The notes beneath the pieces were generated by a model, which made no database searches, was not told where the DNA came from, and saw only the letters and a program-made list of their open reading frames with translations. A stretch of 64,000 nucleotides of DNA, taken from positions 1 through 64,000 of the forward strand of contig JABVXV010000327.1 of the NCBI GenBank assembly GCA_013365325.1. The letters are read 5' to 3'. A program made the translations under genes and the position numbers. The DNA is from Dipetalonema caudispina (lineage: Eukaryota; Nematoda; Chromadorea; Rhabditida; Onchocercidae). Every line of letters begins with the position of its first letter. The stretch's first letter is position 1. Positions 47,872 through 62,451 of the stretch are shown here, one piece after another.

Positions 47872-50800
47872 GTAAATGGAATCGAAGAAAAATGTTTAAT
47901 TATCCTTCGTTTTTTTTTTTTTTCTTTTTTTTCTTTTCTCTTCTTTTTTCTTCCCTTTTTTTTTTCTAAATCAGAACCTGAATTTCTTAATTATCAAGCA
48001 CCCGGAATTTTCGTTTTTCTTTTTTCATGGTGATGGTCGCATTTTTTTTTTTTTTTTCGAACATTTTAGCGTTTGGTCAAAAAGGAAGGAAGGAAAAATT
48101 AGAAGGGAGCATGTATGGTAAAGGATAAGAGTAAGGGTTAAAGATATGGATAAGGGAGAAAGAAAATGATAAAAAAGTGGAAGAATGAGGACGATAGTAA
48201 AAATTAATTAAATGTTAAAGATAAGTAGAATTGTGAAAATTTACCAACTATTACCATAATAGTTATCCATGGAGAATTATTATCTAGCGGAAATGTCGTT
48301 TTTCATTGTCCTCTTTTCTCAATTTTCAATCATCCATGCTTATTTTAGCTAATTTTTCCTTTTTTTTTTTCTTTTTTTTTTCTTGCTTCCTATTTTAGAT
48401 GTATTAGTAGTAGAGATTAATTTATCATTTATTAAAAATGTTATGATTAATCGAGAAATAACTAAGTATGTTTTACAGTTATTGGTAAGACATAGAATCT
48501 TTAATTTACTATGTTTAAGTGCATTCTCATTCCTAGTTTTGATACTCAAATTGGTGACATAGTTGGTGACATAGTAGCAATCCCTGGTTGATAATGAAAA
48601 GAGAGGTAAAAGAAAGAAAGAAAGAAAGAAAGAAAGGAAGGAAGGAAGAGAATATTTTATTGTGGTAATATAGGAGGAGATGCACGAGAAGAGAGGATAG
48701 GAAAGAGAAATTGAAGTTAACGAATTCAGTATTTTTGTGCCTGAGATTGACCGGTGATTGAAATATTTGTTAACATTAGATCAGCTATAAAAAAAAAAAA
48801 AAATAAATAAATAAATAAAATTGTTTCACTCATCCAACTTTCCCATTCTATCTTCCATTCAAAAAATTGCTTTCATAAAATTCATGTTTTAATTAAAATT
48901 AACTATTAACTACTAACCATTTGTAAAAGTTTTTCAATAGTACAAAAGATTAGCTAAAGTGTTACTCCCATCTTTTTTTCTTGTCCAAATTATTTGCTAA
49001 AAACAAAGATGAAGAATTATCACAGGAAAATTACCATATTGCATCGTATAATTTTTAATCAGCAAAAAAAAAAAAAAAAAACTGGATTTAATTCGAAGTT
49101 ACTGTTTGAATAACTGATAAATTTAAATTTCTTTAAACTTATTGGGTACTAATTTCAAATGTCGAATTCATTCTAAACGACAATTAGTCCAATAATCAAT
49201 ACAATACTTGTCATAGTTATATGTTTTTATTCCTGCAAATTCTCCACTTTTCCTACCCTAAATTTTGTTAGTATGTCGGTATTTATAGATATTCAGGAAA
49301 TAATTCTAGTACTGGAATTCATTTTATCATTTCCATATTAGTATCCTTTTTCCTGATAATAGCCTATCGTTCCCAATTTTCTGCATTTTAAACTTTCTCT
49401 TCGTCATTGTCATCCTTCATCTTCTATTCTCATTTATATTTCTCAACAACATTCTAGCCATAATCATCTTGAATTGATAAATCAACTTGTTATTTATTTA
49501 TGCGCAATTATTTCCGTATACCTTAGACCTTTAATATCTCTCTTCAATCTTACAACAACATTCTTTCGTATGCTGATCGTAAATAATTTAGTAAGGCAAT
49601 AAAAACTCAGATCATTTCAGGACATTTACGCCTCATTACGCATATCAAATAGTGCCGTAACGTGCCTGAAAGTATAACTTCGATTCATTGCACGCAAACC
49701 TTCCAGATTTTTCACTACATTAAATTTATCGAAATGATATTGCAGAAACTCTCCCGTTCTTTAACTTATAAGGAAGAAGTTTTCATCGATAATTGGATAT
49801 CATTATGAAGCAGTCTCATGTATATGAATGCTTAATGAGCCTGAATTAAAATCTCGCAACAACGGTTGTAATTGAACATTGGTAGATAATATTAGAAATG
49901 AATAAGAATGATATTCTACAAGAATGCAAGGATGAAAATTATCATTAACAGTTAAATCTCTTAACAGTTATAAATATGGTTTCACTAATGTTTTAGCTAT
50001 TTTGAAATTACAAATTGAATCCAAATAAATAAAAGCGATATGTAATCATTTTCAAAAGTTCCAAATTGAAATAATTGAGTTCTGATTAAGTGCTCCCTAA
50101 AGTGATATAAATTTTGGAAACAAATTACCTTGGAAGTAATTTAAGGAAAAAAAAAATTTTTTGTAAAACAATCATTTGCGAAATGACCAAATTACGGCTC
50201 AAAGTAATTACTTTTAAAAAGTGATCTTTTTTTTTTTTTTTCTTCTTCTTCTTTCCTAGTAGGCTGTAATGAGGGGAAAAAAAAAAAATTGTCCATAAAG
50301 TATTCACAATACTGTCATTGTGAGACGATGGATTCTACTACCCTCCTCTGAAGCTAATTTATTTAAAATTGGCATAATTAATTTTATTAAATTGTACACT
50401 GAAAACAGTGAATTATTGGACATTTTTGTTAAGGTAAAATTATAAAATTGAACAACCGATGACTTTTTAGATGGTTAAAAAGAAAATTTTATACAAAATT
50501 TAATAGCTTTACGAAAAAATCAAACCATGATACTGATCAAACAGACGTGACCCCTGTAGTGTAAATTCAAAGATGATAAGAGTAATATCATATGTCATCA
50601 TCCCAGGATATTGTGACAATATAAGAAACATCTTTTGCATAGCTACTACCGGGATCCCATTCATTTCATTCCTTCCTGAATGCCATTCTAGACCATTTGG
50701 ATGATGGATGAAATGAAATTATAAGCTGTCAAGCGGTAAAAGATGACAACATGATGACATGATGAGATAGCTCAAGTAGCACAAAAATCGAAAGAGAAAT

Positions 50801-51737
50801 AAATTGAAGCGAAGTTGTAACTTTTAAACATTATTTTAATGCATAAAGTAAAATAAAACTTTTCAAAATGAGATAAGAATGTGAAAGATGTTAAGAATGG
50901 TAAATGTGAAGATATCGTACATATGTGATATGATATGATATGATATGGCACGATATGATAACTAACAACAGATAACCACTGCCAGTATTTAATTTGTAAC
51001 GTACAAAATTCACCAATTGTACACCCATATCTACTTGTCATCTCATCAAACCCATCTAATTCGTACTCTCCCGATTTCTATCGTTCTTCTATACACATTC
51101 CCTCTATTCCCTCTTGTCCCTCGTCAGCGCCAACCGATCAACGATAATTTTATTTGGTACTGCAGCCTGTTACATCTTCAATACAGTTGATGAAGGCCTC
51201 GAAGAGGAGAGGATGAGAGGAAGGCAAAAGGAGAGGAGGAGGAGGAGGAGGAGGAAGAGGAGGAGGAGGAGGAGGAGGAATAGGAGGAGGAAGAATGGAA
51301 GAATAGAAGAGGGATTGAATAGAGATTTTGAAGATGAAATACGGAATGCGGAATTCAGGTTCATTAACTACACTGTATCCAATACTATTCCATCAAATTT
51401 TGAAGCTTCCATTGATTTTCTGTTGTTAAGATATGACTGATAATTGTTGATAATGATGATGATGACGATAATGACAATCATTATCATTATCATCATCATC
51501 ATCATCATCATGACCACATGATAAAAGACTGGTACGAATAATGATGACTAACGATAATAACTGATAGTAATCAATGCTTACGACAAATTATAACCATATC
51601 GATCGTGATGATAATGACGAAGACACAGTGAAAATAATGATAACGATAATGCCAATGACGATTAATATGGACGTACTCGAGTGGCATCTATAATACAGTG
51701 TAATATCCTTATTACAAATATCGAATAGTGGCTATCG

Positions 51738-51768
<31 letters not shown>

Positions 51769-52002
51769 AAAAAAGAAATGAGGGGAAATGATCATAAACG
51801 ATAGTAGAAAGTGAAAATATAATAAGTCTTCAAATGTATCAGAATTTTTTCATATATAAAGAGATAAGAAATTTAAAGCATAGAACTCCAAGTATTATGA
51901 CAGTTGAGAAGATAATCAGATAGATATGACCATACCAGGAGATAACCGAAAATGAAGAAAAGGAACATATACGAGATTCGTTGTTAAACTACCACTGATC
52001 AG
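47309..52002. other. AT-rich intergenic region with microsatellites
   Basis: Includes poly(A) 47838-47867, (GAAA)n then (GGAA)n at about 48607-48649, (AAAT)n near 48802-48820, ATATG-type repeats near 50928-50955, an AGG/GAGGA purine array at about 51223-51300, a GAT/ATC hairpin at 51455-51510 and poly(A) 51739-51767. The tract 50.9-51.5 kb has scattered open frames, but none can be placed in a gene model. Confidence 0.5.
51455..51497. repeat. GAT/ATC inverted repeat (hairpin)
   Basis: A run of gat triplets pairs with the following atc triplets. GATAATGA at 51467-51474 pairs perfectly with TCATTATC at 51478-51485 across a 3 nt loop, and the arms extend outward about 12 bp more with one mismatch and one wobble. 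Confidence 0.7.
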
Positions 52003-52376
52003 CATCACCGATAACGCGCACTGATTCAAACACTAAACTGCCAATTCTGATCGCTGAGAGAGTGAATCGTTGATTCTGATAATGGTCACACCCACAGCAC
52101 CACAGATCTACTCATGTTATTTACTACATTTTGTAGTTTTACAAAGACCCCGTAGGATACCGAAGTACCACGTCACGGGATTTGCGAGTCACAATGCCGA
52201 CAACTTATGATATCATAGCGATTAAACAACCGGTAAGTTTGAAAAATACAACTTAAGGTAACTAGGGCAAACATCATTTATCTTGGTCATCACGTAATAT
52301 CCAGCCTGCAATCGTGGTGGAAATCATTTTTCAGAAACTGTCACCATATCAACAACAATCTTGTAATCATCCTTAA
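52003..52376 (+). CDS. Candidate 3' end of an unrecognised gene, three exons
   Basis: Three phase-matched pieces: 52003-52061 (acceptor gatcag, donor AGA|GTGAAT), 52137-52232 (acceptor cattttgtag, donor CCG|GTAAGT) and 52305-52376 (acceptor atccag, TAA at 52374-52376). Introns would be 75 and 72 bp. The reading begins SPITRTDSNTKLPILIAER, continues with YRSTTSRDLRVTMPTTYDII and ends KLSPYQQQSCNHP. The sequence is free of homopolymers, unlike its surroundings. I do not recognise the protein and found no convincing upstream exon (phase 1 needed). The choice of signals by eye makes chance a real possibility. Confidence 0.3.
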
Positions 52377-54589
52377 TGGATGAAGCAAACGATATTGCGC
52401 AGTGACATTCAAATCTAGCCGGATTCTGCCGAAAATTCCGTAAATGAATAAAATCGAAACATAGAAAGGCAAGCTACGGGATGAAAATCCTTCTTATCGA
52501 TATTCGATTTTTCCGTGAAGTGAGAGATGACTCAATTGCACATAGCAATGGCATAGCATCAACATTAAAATTACGAATATTTCGGAAGAATGGTGTAATC
52601 ATCATCAAATGACCGGCATGAACCACCACTTCCTCTCTTTCGCCTCAATAACCTTCTCACGGATCGATATTTGCCATACATCAAACAATACCTATTTTTC
52701 AAATTTTCCCAATATTCTATGAAAGGAATTATGCAGTTAGATGGGATAAAGCTTCCGGAAACATGTCCTGATAGACGGATATCAATATTTATAGCTATCA
52801 TATTGTAACCAAACCAAATTAAAACAATATTTTAAAAAAAAAAAAGAAAAGAAAGAATTGCATAAGTGCCATCATTTTGGTTAAAATAGTGGACTTATGA
52901 ACTTGTATGTTATGAATTATTGATGAGTGTAACAATTTCTAAATTCAGTGAATAAATCGATTCAAAAAATTTGCTAAGATCTTTTTAATGATTATCTTTC
53001 TTGTCTTAATATCATTGTAATGCTATTGTATTATTACTTACTATAATATTTGATTATTAAATAAAAATATCACTTAAAAAGAAAGGAAAAAATTGCAAGT
53101 GCTAAGACAAGATGATCAAGAAAACGCATATAGCGATAAAGAAGACGATAAAAATGTTAACAAGTTTTTCAGTTTTTCTTTGGGCAAATAAACATTTATA
53201 CATATATTTCCTTGTTAACCGGTATAAATATATACTAATAAATTAGTGGACAAGTAAATACCTACTACTTGTTTATCGTTATAAATATATTTGGTAAATA
53301 AGTGAACAAATACAGATATCTATGAATTTATATTTACTTATTTATGTATAGATGGTGTGTGCAGGGACGTTGCAGCTCAGTTAATCTTCGTTAGCTCTTC
53401 TACAATCTCTTTAAAATTTTCATCTTAACATCATCCATACTTTTGCTCTCTCTACCATTTTGCTCAAATTTCTTTCCATACCAAATGATGATTAGTGTAT
53501 GTATATCTGTGAAATTATAAGCCTACAACGTATTACTTCCATTGGTCATCCTATACAAAGTTTCCGAATGTAAATACCCGAAATTTACCGATCTGCTAAA
53601 TCGATAATATTGTTGATTATTTAGCAGATATTTATCCTATCATCAGTTTGAAAACGAAATCACCAATGCTGTAACGAATATCCAAGTATTCGTAATGTTA
53701 GTACAGAGAAGTTAAATTACATTTCCAATGCAATTTTCTTTTCTTTTCTCTTTTTTTTTCCTTTTCGTACTTGCAACTCTGTTAATTATCGTCATTAATG
53801 AAGTTATAATGATTAAAGATGAAGATAAATCCAACATAAAATTCAGCCATGATCAACAATTCTTACAGTAATGGATCATTGGTTATGGATTGCTAAGAAT
53901 GTTGGATATTTTGATCGATGAATGCAGAAACTGCTAACATTAAAGATAGGATGATTGACATTTTAACCCAACGAGTATGCAAAATTTGAAGAATATATTG
54001 GAGTAATTCTGGATGTTCTCGGTGATATCATTATATATCATACAGTTTATCACCATTTTTTTTTTTTTTTTTGGATTCAGCAAAATTTGACAATTGGCAG
54101 TAAGAGATAACATATATAATAGATATCGGAAATTTTCTGACCTTTCTAAATTTCACATTTATCTAATCCATAAAATACTCATTTAACGGTAAAGTGAAAA
54201 AAAAAAAAAGAAAAAAATAACAGGTTTATGGAAATTAGATTTAAAAAAAAAAAAAAAAAAAAAAACCCAAAGGTAATAATGAAGGTGAATTATGTTTACC
54301 CGATATGCTTCCCGTATCATTATCATTTCATTCTTCCTCCTCCCCTCCATCCTCCAATGTTTCTTCTCTAATTTACCAACTTTATATTATTCAATATATA
54401 GCCTCAAATTTCCTCAATATCTATATTTTTTCAACTTTTTCATATCTCAACAAATAAACCAAAGTATTACTTGAATTCATGAATAAAATAAAATGATGCT
54501 GATTTGGGAGATGAAAAGAAGGGTGAAAGAAAGGTAAAATAAGAAATGAATGGAACACAGAACAATCTAATAAGAAGAATGAAAAAGTG

Positions 54590-54657
54590 GGAGGGAAAGA
54601 GAGAGGAAAAAGGAGGAGAAGGAGGAGGAGGTAGAGGATAGAGAGGGAGAGAGAGAT

Positions 54658-54690
<33 letters not shown>

Positions 54691-54905
54691 TACTAACTGG
54701 TCCGTTGATTTTCTAACAGATTCGAAAACTTTTCAAATTGTTGGTATTACTGCTGTTGTTGCTGTTGCTGTTGCTGTTGCTTGGTGGTTAGTTGGTTAGT
54801 TTGGTTTAGTTTGGTTTGGTTGGTTGGTTAGTTGGAAAGGGCGGGGGAGAGAAGAAAGAGAAGGCGGGCGAGCGGTCGGGCGGTCGATCGGTCGGTCGGT
54901 CGGGA
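54590..54905. repeat. Compound simple-repeat block
   Basis: Purine-rich AG/GAGG repeats (54590-54690), then gttgctgttgctgttgct (about 54752-54780), then ggttagtttggtt-type GGTT repeats (54780-54835) and a G+C-rich CGGTC repeat (54870-54905). The composition is sharply different from the flanks. Confidence 0.85.
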
Positions 54906-57900
54906 AGGTTGTATAGGATGGAGAAATGAAGTTAAAGAGACATTTGAAAATGAAGAATTGAACAGAACCAGATGTGTGTCTATGGGGTATGTCGGTCCAA
55001 AGTGTCTGTTAAAGTGTATGTGAGTGTCTGTCTAAGTGTATGTTAATGTCTGTCGTTGTATGTATACGCCACGATGGATTTGCTTTACCCAAATGTTTGG
55101 GTCAACGGAATGATAACTAACTAACAATTTGTGTGATAAAATGCTTTGCTTCTTTCATTCTTCCACTTTTAGTATATATATATATACTGAATTACTCATT
55201 ACACTCCCCCGCTTTTCCCCGTTATTTCCCCTTGAACCTTTATTTTTATTTTTATTTTTATTTTTTCTAATATCGTTACCTTTTTTTTTTTTTCTCCAAT
55301 TCTTCATCGGTTTTTAGTAACCTTTACTAAACTCTAGGGGAATCTTTTGTTGGTTATCATATACCAATGCTGCCATATTTGTTGAGAATTATCGTCATTT
55401 CTAAATTTAAAATTTCGAGTTTAGTCGAGGAAGAAATAGTTTGAGGTAATTTTTTTTTTAAGTTTACCGATACAGTTACAAGTGTCGCGTACCATTTCCA
55501 TTCTCCTTTTTTTCCTTATCTCTCTTTATCTTTATAGCATCTTTCTGTTGTTGGTATGAATTTAAACTTACTTTGTTTCATATTTATTTCGATGAAACTA
55601 AATCATCATGATACCCTATATTATAATCTGCAGATTGGAGATTGTAGAATAACCTGAAAATGAAATGATTTGCTGGGGGAAAAAAAAAGTCTTTTTTTTT
55701 TTTTTTTCAAAAATTATGTAAAGAAAGATAATTAAGGGAAAAACTTTTCCAAAATTTTCCATGGAAACTTTTTTAAAAAAAAAGCTAAAGAGAATTGATA
55801 TTCTTCGGATATCTATTACTAATACTGCAACATTAAACGTATTCAAATCACGGTCTAATCGACCGGATTTAAATTACTGCTTAACCGATTAGCAGCAAAA
55901 TGAAGATTTATTATACTGAGCCGATGTTTTCATCTTGCAACCGATGGTACTGTAATTAATCAAATTTAATTTGGAATTTTATGAAACCAGGGAAAGTTTT
56001 ATGACATACGCCCTTGGTATTTAGGATGGGAGCAAAATTTCGGAAAGGTCGATTCATTTTGTTGTCTAATTGAAAGTGTATCTTATATTATTATACTACA
56101 GTATATGTATACATATACGCATACACACGTACGTAAGCTAACATACATATACACTCACACATCAAACATATGGAGAACACGTTCAGCGTAACATATCTTC
56201 TTAATTAGCGTAAATCCAAAAAAGTGAAAAATTGAGTAAAAAATAATGAAAAAAATGGGAAATACCTTTGATTGTTAAATTTGATTTAATGTAATACCAC
56301 GGTAACTATTAGTTTCAGTTACTTATTAGTCCAATTTTACCTTAAAACAACGACGCATAAGAAATTAACCGCAATCGAAGAGTAGTGAGAAATGCAGTGA
56401 AATGAATATGATCCAGTCATAAAAGATTTAGGCGATCAAGAAACCTGTTGTAGACGGTCTTTTCATTTGTCAAGCAAGAAAGAACCAAAGAAACGACGTT
56501 GAATACCAGATTACATAAACATTTTCCGCGGAAAATTTTAAGATCACATCTCAAAATGACTTACGATTGCCACTGATGTGATGATTCGAACAGAATTCCA
56601 TGCAAATGTTTCGTATCGTGAGAACTATTGAAACATCATCATTGATGAGATGAAATTTCATCAAAAACTTCCCAAACAATTACCAGTTAAAATTATTTAT
56701 TCAATATCAGATTTTGGCAATGTTGTCTAAATGATTGCCTACAATTTTCATTTATCTTTGAAATAAATTTAACAAAGGTTAATATCATTATGCTAATATT
56801 GGATGCTTAAGGAAAGCAAAAAAAAAAAAAAAAAACAACAAAAAAAATGAAAAAATAAAGAAAAAGGGGATTGAAATAAGTAAAAATAACTAATTCAACA
56901 AGAAATGATAGCAAAATATATTATCAAACCATTACCTATCAAGAAATGGAAATACCTAAAATGATGGAAAGGTATATTAGTTGCAGGAAATGTCTTGAAT
57001 CAAAGAAAATGTCAAACAGATGGTATGAAATATTTCTCGAATTACAGGATGAAATAATCATCTTCTCTAATTATAATGATTTAAGCTATAAAATGAAATA
57101 ATTGAGATATCCTATTTTTGCGACAAAACTGTAAAATATGTTAGAAGGGAACGAAGTTGCATAATTTTGAAAGAAAATTGAACTGAAAACCTGTTGGAAT
57201 ATAATACAGATCGACGGAAGGACAGGGACCATTTAAGGAATTTCATATTGAAAAGGAAACTTTTCTCTCTTTTACCTCCTCTTCTTCCTCCTCCTCTTCC
57301 TCCTCCTCTTCCTCCTCCTCCTCTTATAGCATTTCTATAAAATTTACATTTATCGTTTCATTTCAGATTTATAAAAGAGAAACAGAGAGAGAGAGAGAGA
57401 GAGGAAGAGAAAAAAAAGAATTATTTTTATGCAAACTTCGTTTACTGATATGATGTGTGCGAAATGCCGTCTGCTAAGGGAACGATGATGATGGTATTGT
57501 GCAAAATTCTATCGATGGCAAATGGATGATTTACATAGCTGTAGCTGTTCCACAGCTGACCTTTGGCTTGTTATAAATGCTAAAAATATATAAAAGGGAA
57601 TTTAGAGAGAAAGAGAGAGAGAGAGAGAAAAAAAAAAGCAAAAAACAAAACAAAGAAAAAAAAGTGAATTCGAAAGAAAATTGATTTTTCAAGACATCTT
57701 AAAATGATATACTAGAATATAGATAAATATATACATATATTAATACAACAATAAAAAGAAAGGTGATCACTGATAGGTATGAAATAATTTTTCCTATGAA
57801 ACTTTTCAATTAATTTAATTTTTATTTAACATATTTTTACTAACTTTATTACCAATTATATTTCTAATTTTTTTGTTCAAATTTTAATTATTAATTATTG

Positions 57901-60222
57901 CATTTTTTTTTTTCTGAAAAATTTTCAATCAAATCTTTTCTTATTTCAAAAAATTTGAAATTCCTTCTCTTTTTTTTTTTTTTTTTAGAACATAAGAAAA
58001 AACAAGAAATTTTTATGGTACTTATCGAAATAATTTTTTTTCTCTTTTTTTATTTTTTTTTTTTTTCTTTTTTTGTTTACCCTTGGGAGAAAATTTTCGG
58101 AAGCAAATATGTCGTAATTTGTAGCTGGATCATTTGCTTCGATACAATAAGGAATACATCGAAAGGGTTTAGTAAAACTTTGAAAAAGAAAAAAAAAAAA
58201 AAAAAAAAAAAAATTTTCTTTTTTTCTCATGAAATGTTCACCGACAAATTATTCGAAAAACATTGATTAATTGATAAGCAGTGATCCAGGAAGCATTCAG
58301 AGAATTACTAGTTGGAAAAAAAAAACGAAAAAAAAAGAAAAAGAAAAAAGGAAGCCAACATTTTCACTAATTTTAAGCCATAACAGTAGAATAAATAAAT
58401 CTTAATGTTTTTCCTAAACGAGTAAGTATAGAACTTTTTTTTCTTTTTTTATTATTTTTCAACAAAATAATTACCGAAAAAAAAAAAAAAAAAAAAAAAT
58501 TTGAAGTGAATTACAAAAATTTCATTCATTTAATTTTTTGATAATATTACCAACAAATTTCAATTGATAATATGATATTGTAAGAGTTATAACTATTTAT
58601 GCAACAAATTAACTAATGATTGAAATCAACGTTTCATTTAAACTTTGATAACTTAAGAGAAATAAGAAAGTGATAATATTTGCGGAGAGGTGGGTGTAGT
58701 ACGATTTCGTCAATTAAACTATTTCTCATTCAATTCTTCAAATATTAAAATAAAAGATAGCTTCGTGTTGCTCTATTGATTAACAAACTTCCTGCCCGAT
58801 TTCACAACCTTTTATCATATTAATTAACCAGCATTTCGGGGAATCAACCAACAAGATGGAAAATAATCAACCAGTCAAGCAAAACAGCACGAAATGTTGA
58901 TAAAAAAAAAAAAAAAAAAAAAAAATTAAAGAAGAAAAAAAAAAGTTGGAAAAGAAAGAGAGGAGAAGGTAAGTAGGAGAATTTGAAGTGTTGAAAAATT
59001 TTATCTAAAAAGATTATTTAGTTTAAATTAAACATTAGTTAAGTTTTAACTTATTTCTTAAGCAATCATTGAATACTTGGATTGTCTTTGCATGCAAACA
59101 ATTTGATCAAATTATTTGTTGAAATTTATAAACTTTATTTGTTAAAGTGAAATACCAAGAATTTAAGTGATCAAATTAAATGGTTAACTTTATTAATAAT
59201 ACTAACATAAGGTAGTTGTAATTTAATGAGAAAATAATATATAATCCAATATGATATTTAATTATCAGTAAAAGAATAAGTAATGAAAATATTGCAATGT
59301 CGTAATGAGTTCTAACCGTTACTTTGTAATCAAGACAGTTTGGGTTTTTTCTTTTTTTTTTTTTTTTCTTGTTTTAAAACAAAAACTCTTTCGCTCATTT
59401 GATTCTACTTCATACTTCCGTATTTCCCTTTTTTTTTTTTTTTTTTTTTTTTTTTCAAAATAATTTTTCATCAAATTTAACAGCTTGTATGTATGACTAG
59501 TTCTGATCGTATAGAATCTATCCAGAAGTTTATCCAGTAAATTACGACTATTTGAAATTTTATCCTTAAACTTAAGTTAAAACTGGTAGTTTTCTTTATC
59601 CATTAATTCCAATCTTCAAAATTAAAAACTTACGTCTGTAATTTTCACACCTATCATTCATTCATTCTCATCACATTTTCATCTTTCATATCATTTTCAA
59701 GCCAAATATTCAATATGTTCACCCTGATTTCTCGACTTTCTTTTTTCTTCTTTTTTTTTTTTTTTTTTCCTTTTTATGAATATAAAAATTTTCTAATAGA
59801 CGTCGAAATGATATTGAATGCTGATAACGACACGAATCTTTTGATATCTTTAATCATTGATGCGTAATGATATGAAATAGAGAAAGATACAGAGAGAAGG
59901 AGAATGATGCCACCACGATAAGAAGAGCAGTGTCCACTACAGCATAATTGAATTCTGCCTGTTTGAAAAATTATAAACGACATACCCTACAGCAAACAGC
60001 AATAATTATCCATCAATAGCAGTGTATCCATCATTGTATAAACCTGTCACTGATAACCTTTCACCCATTCCAATCATCACCACCAATCCAACAATTATCA
60101 AATCAAACAAATGACTATTATCCCAATGTTCATTTTACTATCCATTTATAATAAATCATACCAAATATGTTAGACTGTAATTTTCATAAAATTAATACAG
60201 AATAATAGAATAATTTTTCAAG

Positions 60223-60256
<34 letters not shown>

Positions 60257-61261
60257 AGAAATGGAATTCTGAACAGATCACTCCGTAATGTTTTTACGAA
60301 ACAAACCATATACACAATTTTATCATATGGAAAACGACATACAATATGCTATCCTGAAACTATATCAAATCTGAAATCGTTCGTTTAGCTTCTTACTCAT
60401 CAAAGTATAGACATGAAATTAAAATTTTTTGTAAAATATTAGAATTCGAATCATTAACGATTGCTGCTAAAAAGAAAATTTTTTAATCGAAGCTTTGAAA
60501 AAAAAAAAAAAAGAAAAAAAACCATCATGTTATACTTATTAAGTTGCCGAAATAAAATTATGCTAAGAAACAAAAATTACTTAGAAAAGAATATATAAAT
60601 TTTGATTATTACTACAATTTTCCTACTCCAAAAAAAAAAAAAAAATTTCTTTTTTTCTTTAATTTGATAACCAGCTGTATCTGATAAATCCTGATAATTT
60701 TGAATTTATGGTTAAAAATTCAACTTATCTAATTGTTAAAAAAAAAGGAAAAAAAGTGAAAATACTTGATTCTTCTATCTTTTTTTTTTTTTTTTGCTAT
60801 TCTTTTCTCTTCTTCATTTCTTCCTTCTGCATCCCAATTATCTCTCTTTTTCTCTCTCTCTCTTTCCCTCCCTTTCGAGGGATTTTTTTTTTTTTTTTTA
60901 TCTTTAAACCAATTCAAGATTGATTTTCTAGCTGTAATATATCATGCAAATTAACATTTTTAATGTCTGAATCTGATTCATTTACTATCAAATGAATAAA
61001 ACCATCAAAAAAATTGATCCTTTGATCCTTTTTTTTGTTTTCTTCCCTTTTTCCTCCCTCTCTTTCCCTCTCTCTCTCTCTCTCTCGCATTATCAAACAT
61101 TAAAATTATAAGAAAAAAAAAAAAAAAAAAAAAAGAAGAAGAAAAGTTCACTTTTTTTTTTTTTCATGAAATAATCAAATGAATTCACACTATCGTTCAC
61201 TACTATATGAGAAAAGATTATGAGATATGGAAATTGTTGCTATATTTGCCATTTTGTATTA

Positions 61262-61442
61262 TCATTATTATTATTACTACTACTACTACTACCGATAATA
61301 GCGGTAGTAGTAGTAGTAGAAATTGTTTACTACTACTACTACTACTACTGGTAATAATAATAATAGTAATAGTAATAGTAATAATAGTAATAGTAATAGT
61401 AATAGTAATAGTAATAGTAATAATAGTAATAGTAGTAGATAG
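61262..61442. repeat. TAC/GTA/ATA triplet repeat with an 18 bp perfect hairpin
   Basis: Triplet array in which TAC units at 61277-61294 pair perfectly with GTA units at 61302-61319 across a 7 nt loop. A second TAC run (61328-61349) and a long GTAATA array follow. The open frames across it (poly-Ile/Val, poly-Leu) are repeat artefacts. Confidence 0.9.
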
Positions 61443-61468
61443 GGGAAAAAAATGAAAAAAAAAAAAAA

Positions 61469-61509
<41 letters not shown>

Positions 61510-62451
61510 GAAAAAATCTTTTTCTACTAGAAGACGAAGAAGGTGACAACTCCATTATGCCAAACAAGAAAATGGCACGAATTTTAATTCCCATTAAAAT
61601 ATTTTCAACTCTTTTCAAAATCTACCCCTTCCTATCTTAAAACATCTAAATATTATAGTAGGACTATGAATTGTGAATGTTTTGATTACTTTATTTCTTT
61701 CTTTCTTTTTTTTTTTCTTTCTCTCTCTCTCTCTCTAATAAGAAATTATTGCAATCCGTCATAAATTTCATTTATTAATCATCGAAAATTTTTAATCACT
61801 TAACATATGTAATAAATGATAAATGGAAATTAGGGAAAAGTTTGAATAAGAAAATTAATTGTAATTTTACAATTTTCTTCGTAAAATTATCATCTCTATT
61901 TTAGCATTAATTATTATTGGGATGTTAAGTATAGATAATTTAGACTTTCCAAAGTGATGTTCTATTAATATTATGATATAATTTTTGATAATATATTAGA
62001 TAAAATGTGCCAGTTAGAATGCTTATACAAAGAATTAAAAAAATTCCATTAAAATGTTGATGATAAAAAGGAAAATTAAAATTCAGTCCTTCCAATACAC
62101 TATAACAACAAACTGACTGGCATTCAATTTTCAATTGTATAAAACATTTAATTTTATTTTCACATGTATATCACTATGAAACATATGTTTAACAGTAATC
62201 TTTAATCTTTTCAAATTACTAATAATTTGTTAAGTATTTATAGCTGATATAGCACAAAATCGTTAGTCTCCCATTGTACGGAATCAATTGAAACGAAAGT
62301 AGTATTGTGTATAAATTAGGAAGTATGCAATTAATGCGACATAAATTTGCATAGTGACTCCATTTGAGAACAACACAAAATTCATCATTGCCACATAGAG
62401 CAATTTGGATTCTGTGACAAGTTGGTTCATTTGCATTGGTTGCAAAATGAA

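Larger units (their letters stand above)
52377..62451. other. AT-rich intergenic region, no supported gene
   Basis: Ten kilobases dominated by homopolymers (for example 54241-54264, 58190-58212, 59430-59456, 60226-60254, 61460-61508) and microsatellites. A 75-codon stretch at about 52.57-52.80 kb is open on both strands. The block 54.59-54.91 kb chains (AG)n, TTGCTG, GGTT and GGTC repeats. CTC/TTC repeats lie at 57274-57325, (GA)n at 57385-57405 and 57604-57628, and (CT)n at 60843-60870, 61060-61086 and 61716-61736. Confidence 0.55.

Noticed and set aside
50772..51041. 89-codon minus-strand frame starting MTSRYGCTIGEF
   Set aside because: The first 25 codons look protein-like, but the rest is Tyr/His/Ile from an ATATG repeat; no consistent splice model.
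51114..51440. 108-codon plus-strand frame with an Arg-rich centre
   Set aside because: The centre is the AGG purine repeat, and the frame starts with a non-ATG codon. The complementary strand is equally open (poly-Leu), typical of a triplet repeat.
61289..61618. Poly-Leu and poly-Phe frame on the minus strand and the matching plus-strand frames
   Set aside because: Entirely generated by the TAC/ATA triplets and the 61460-61508 A run.
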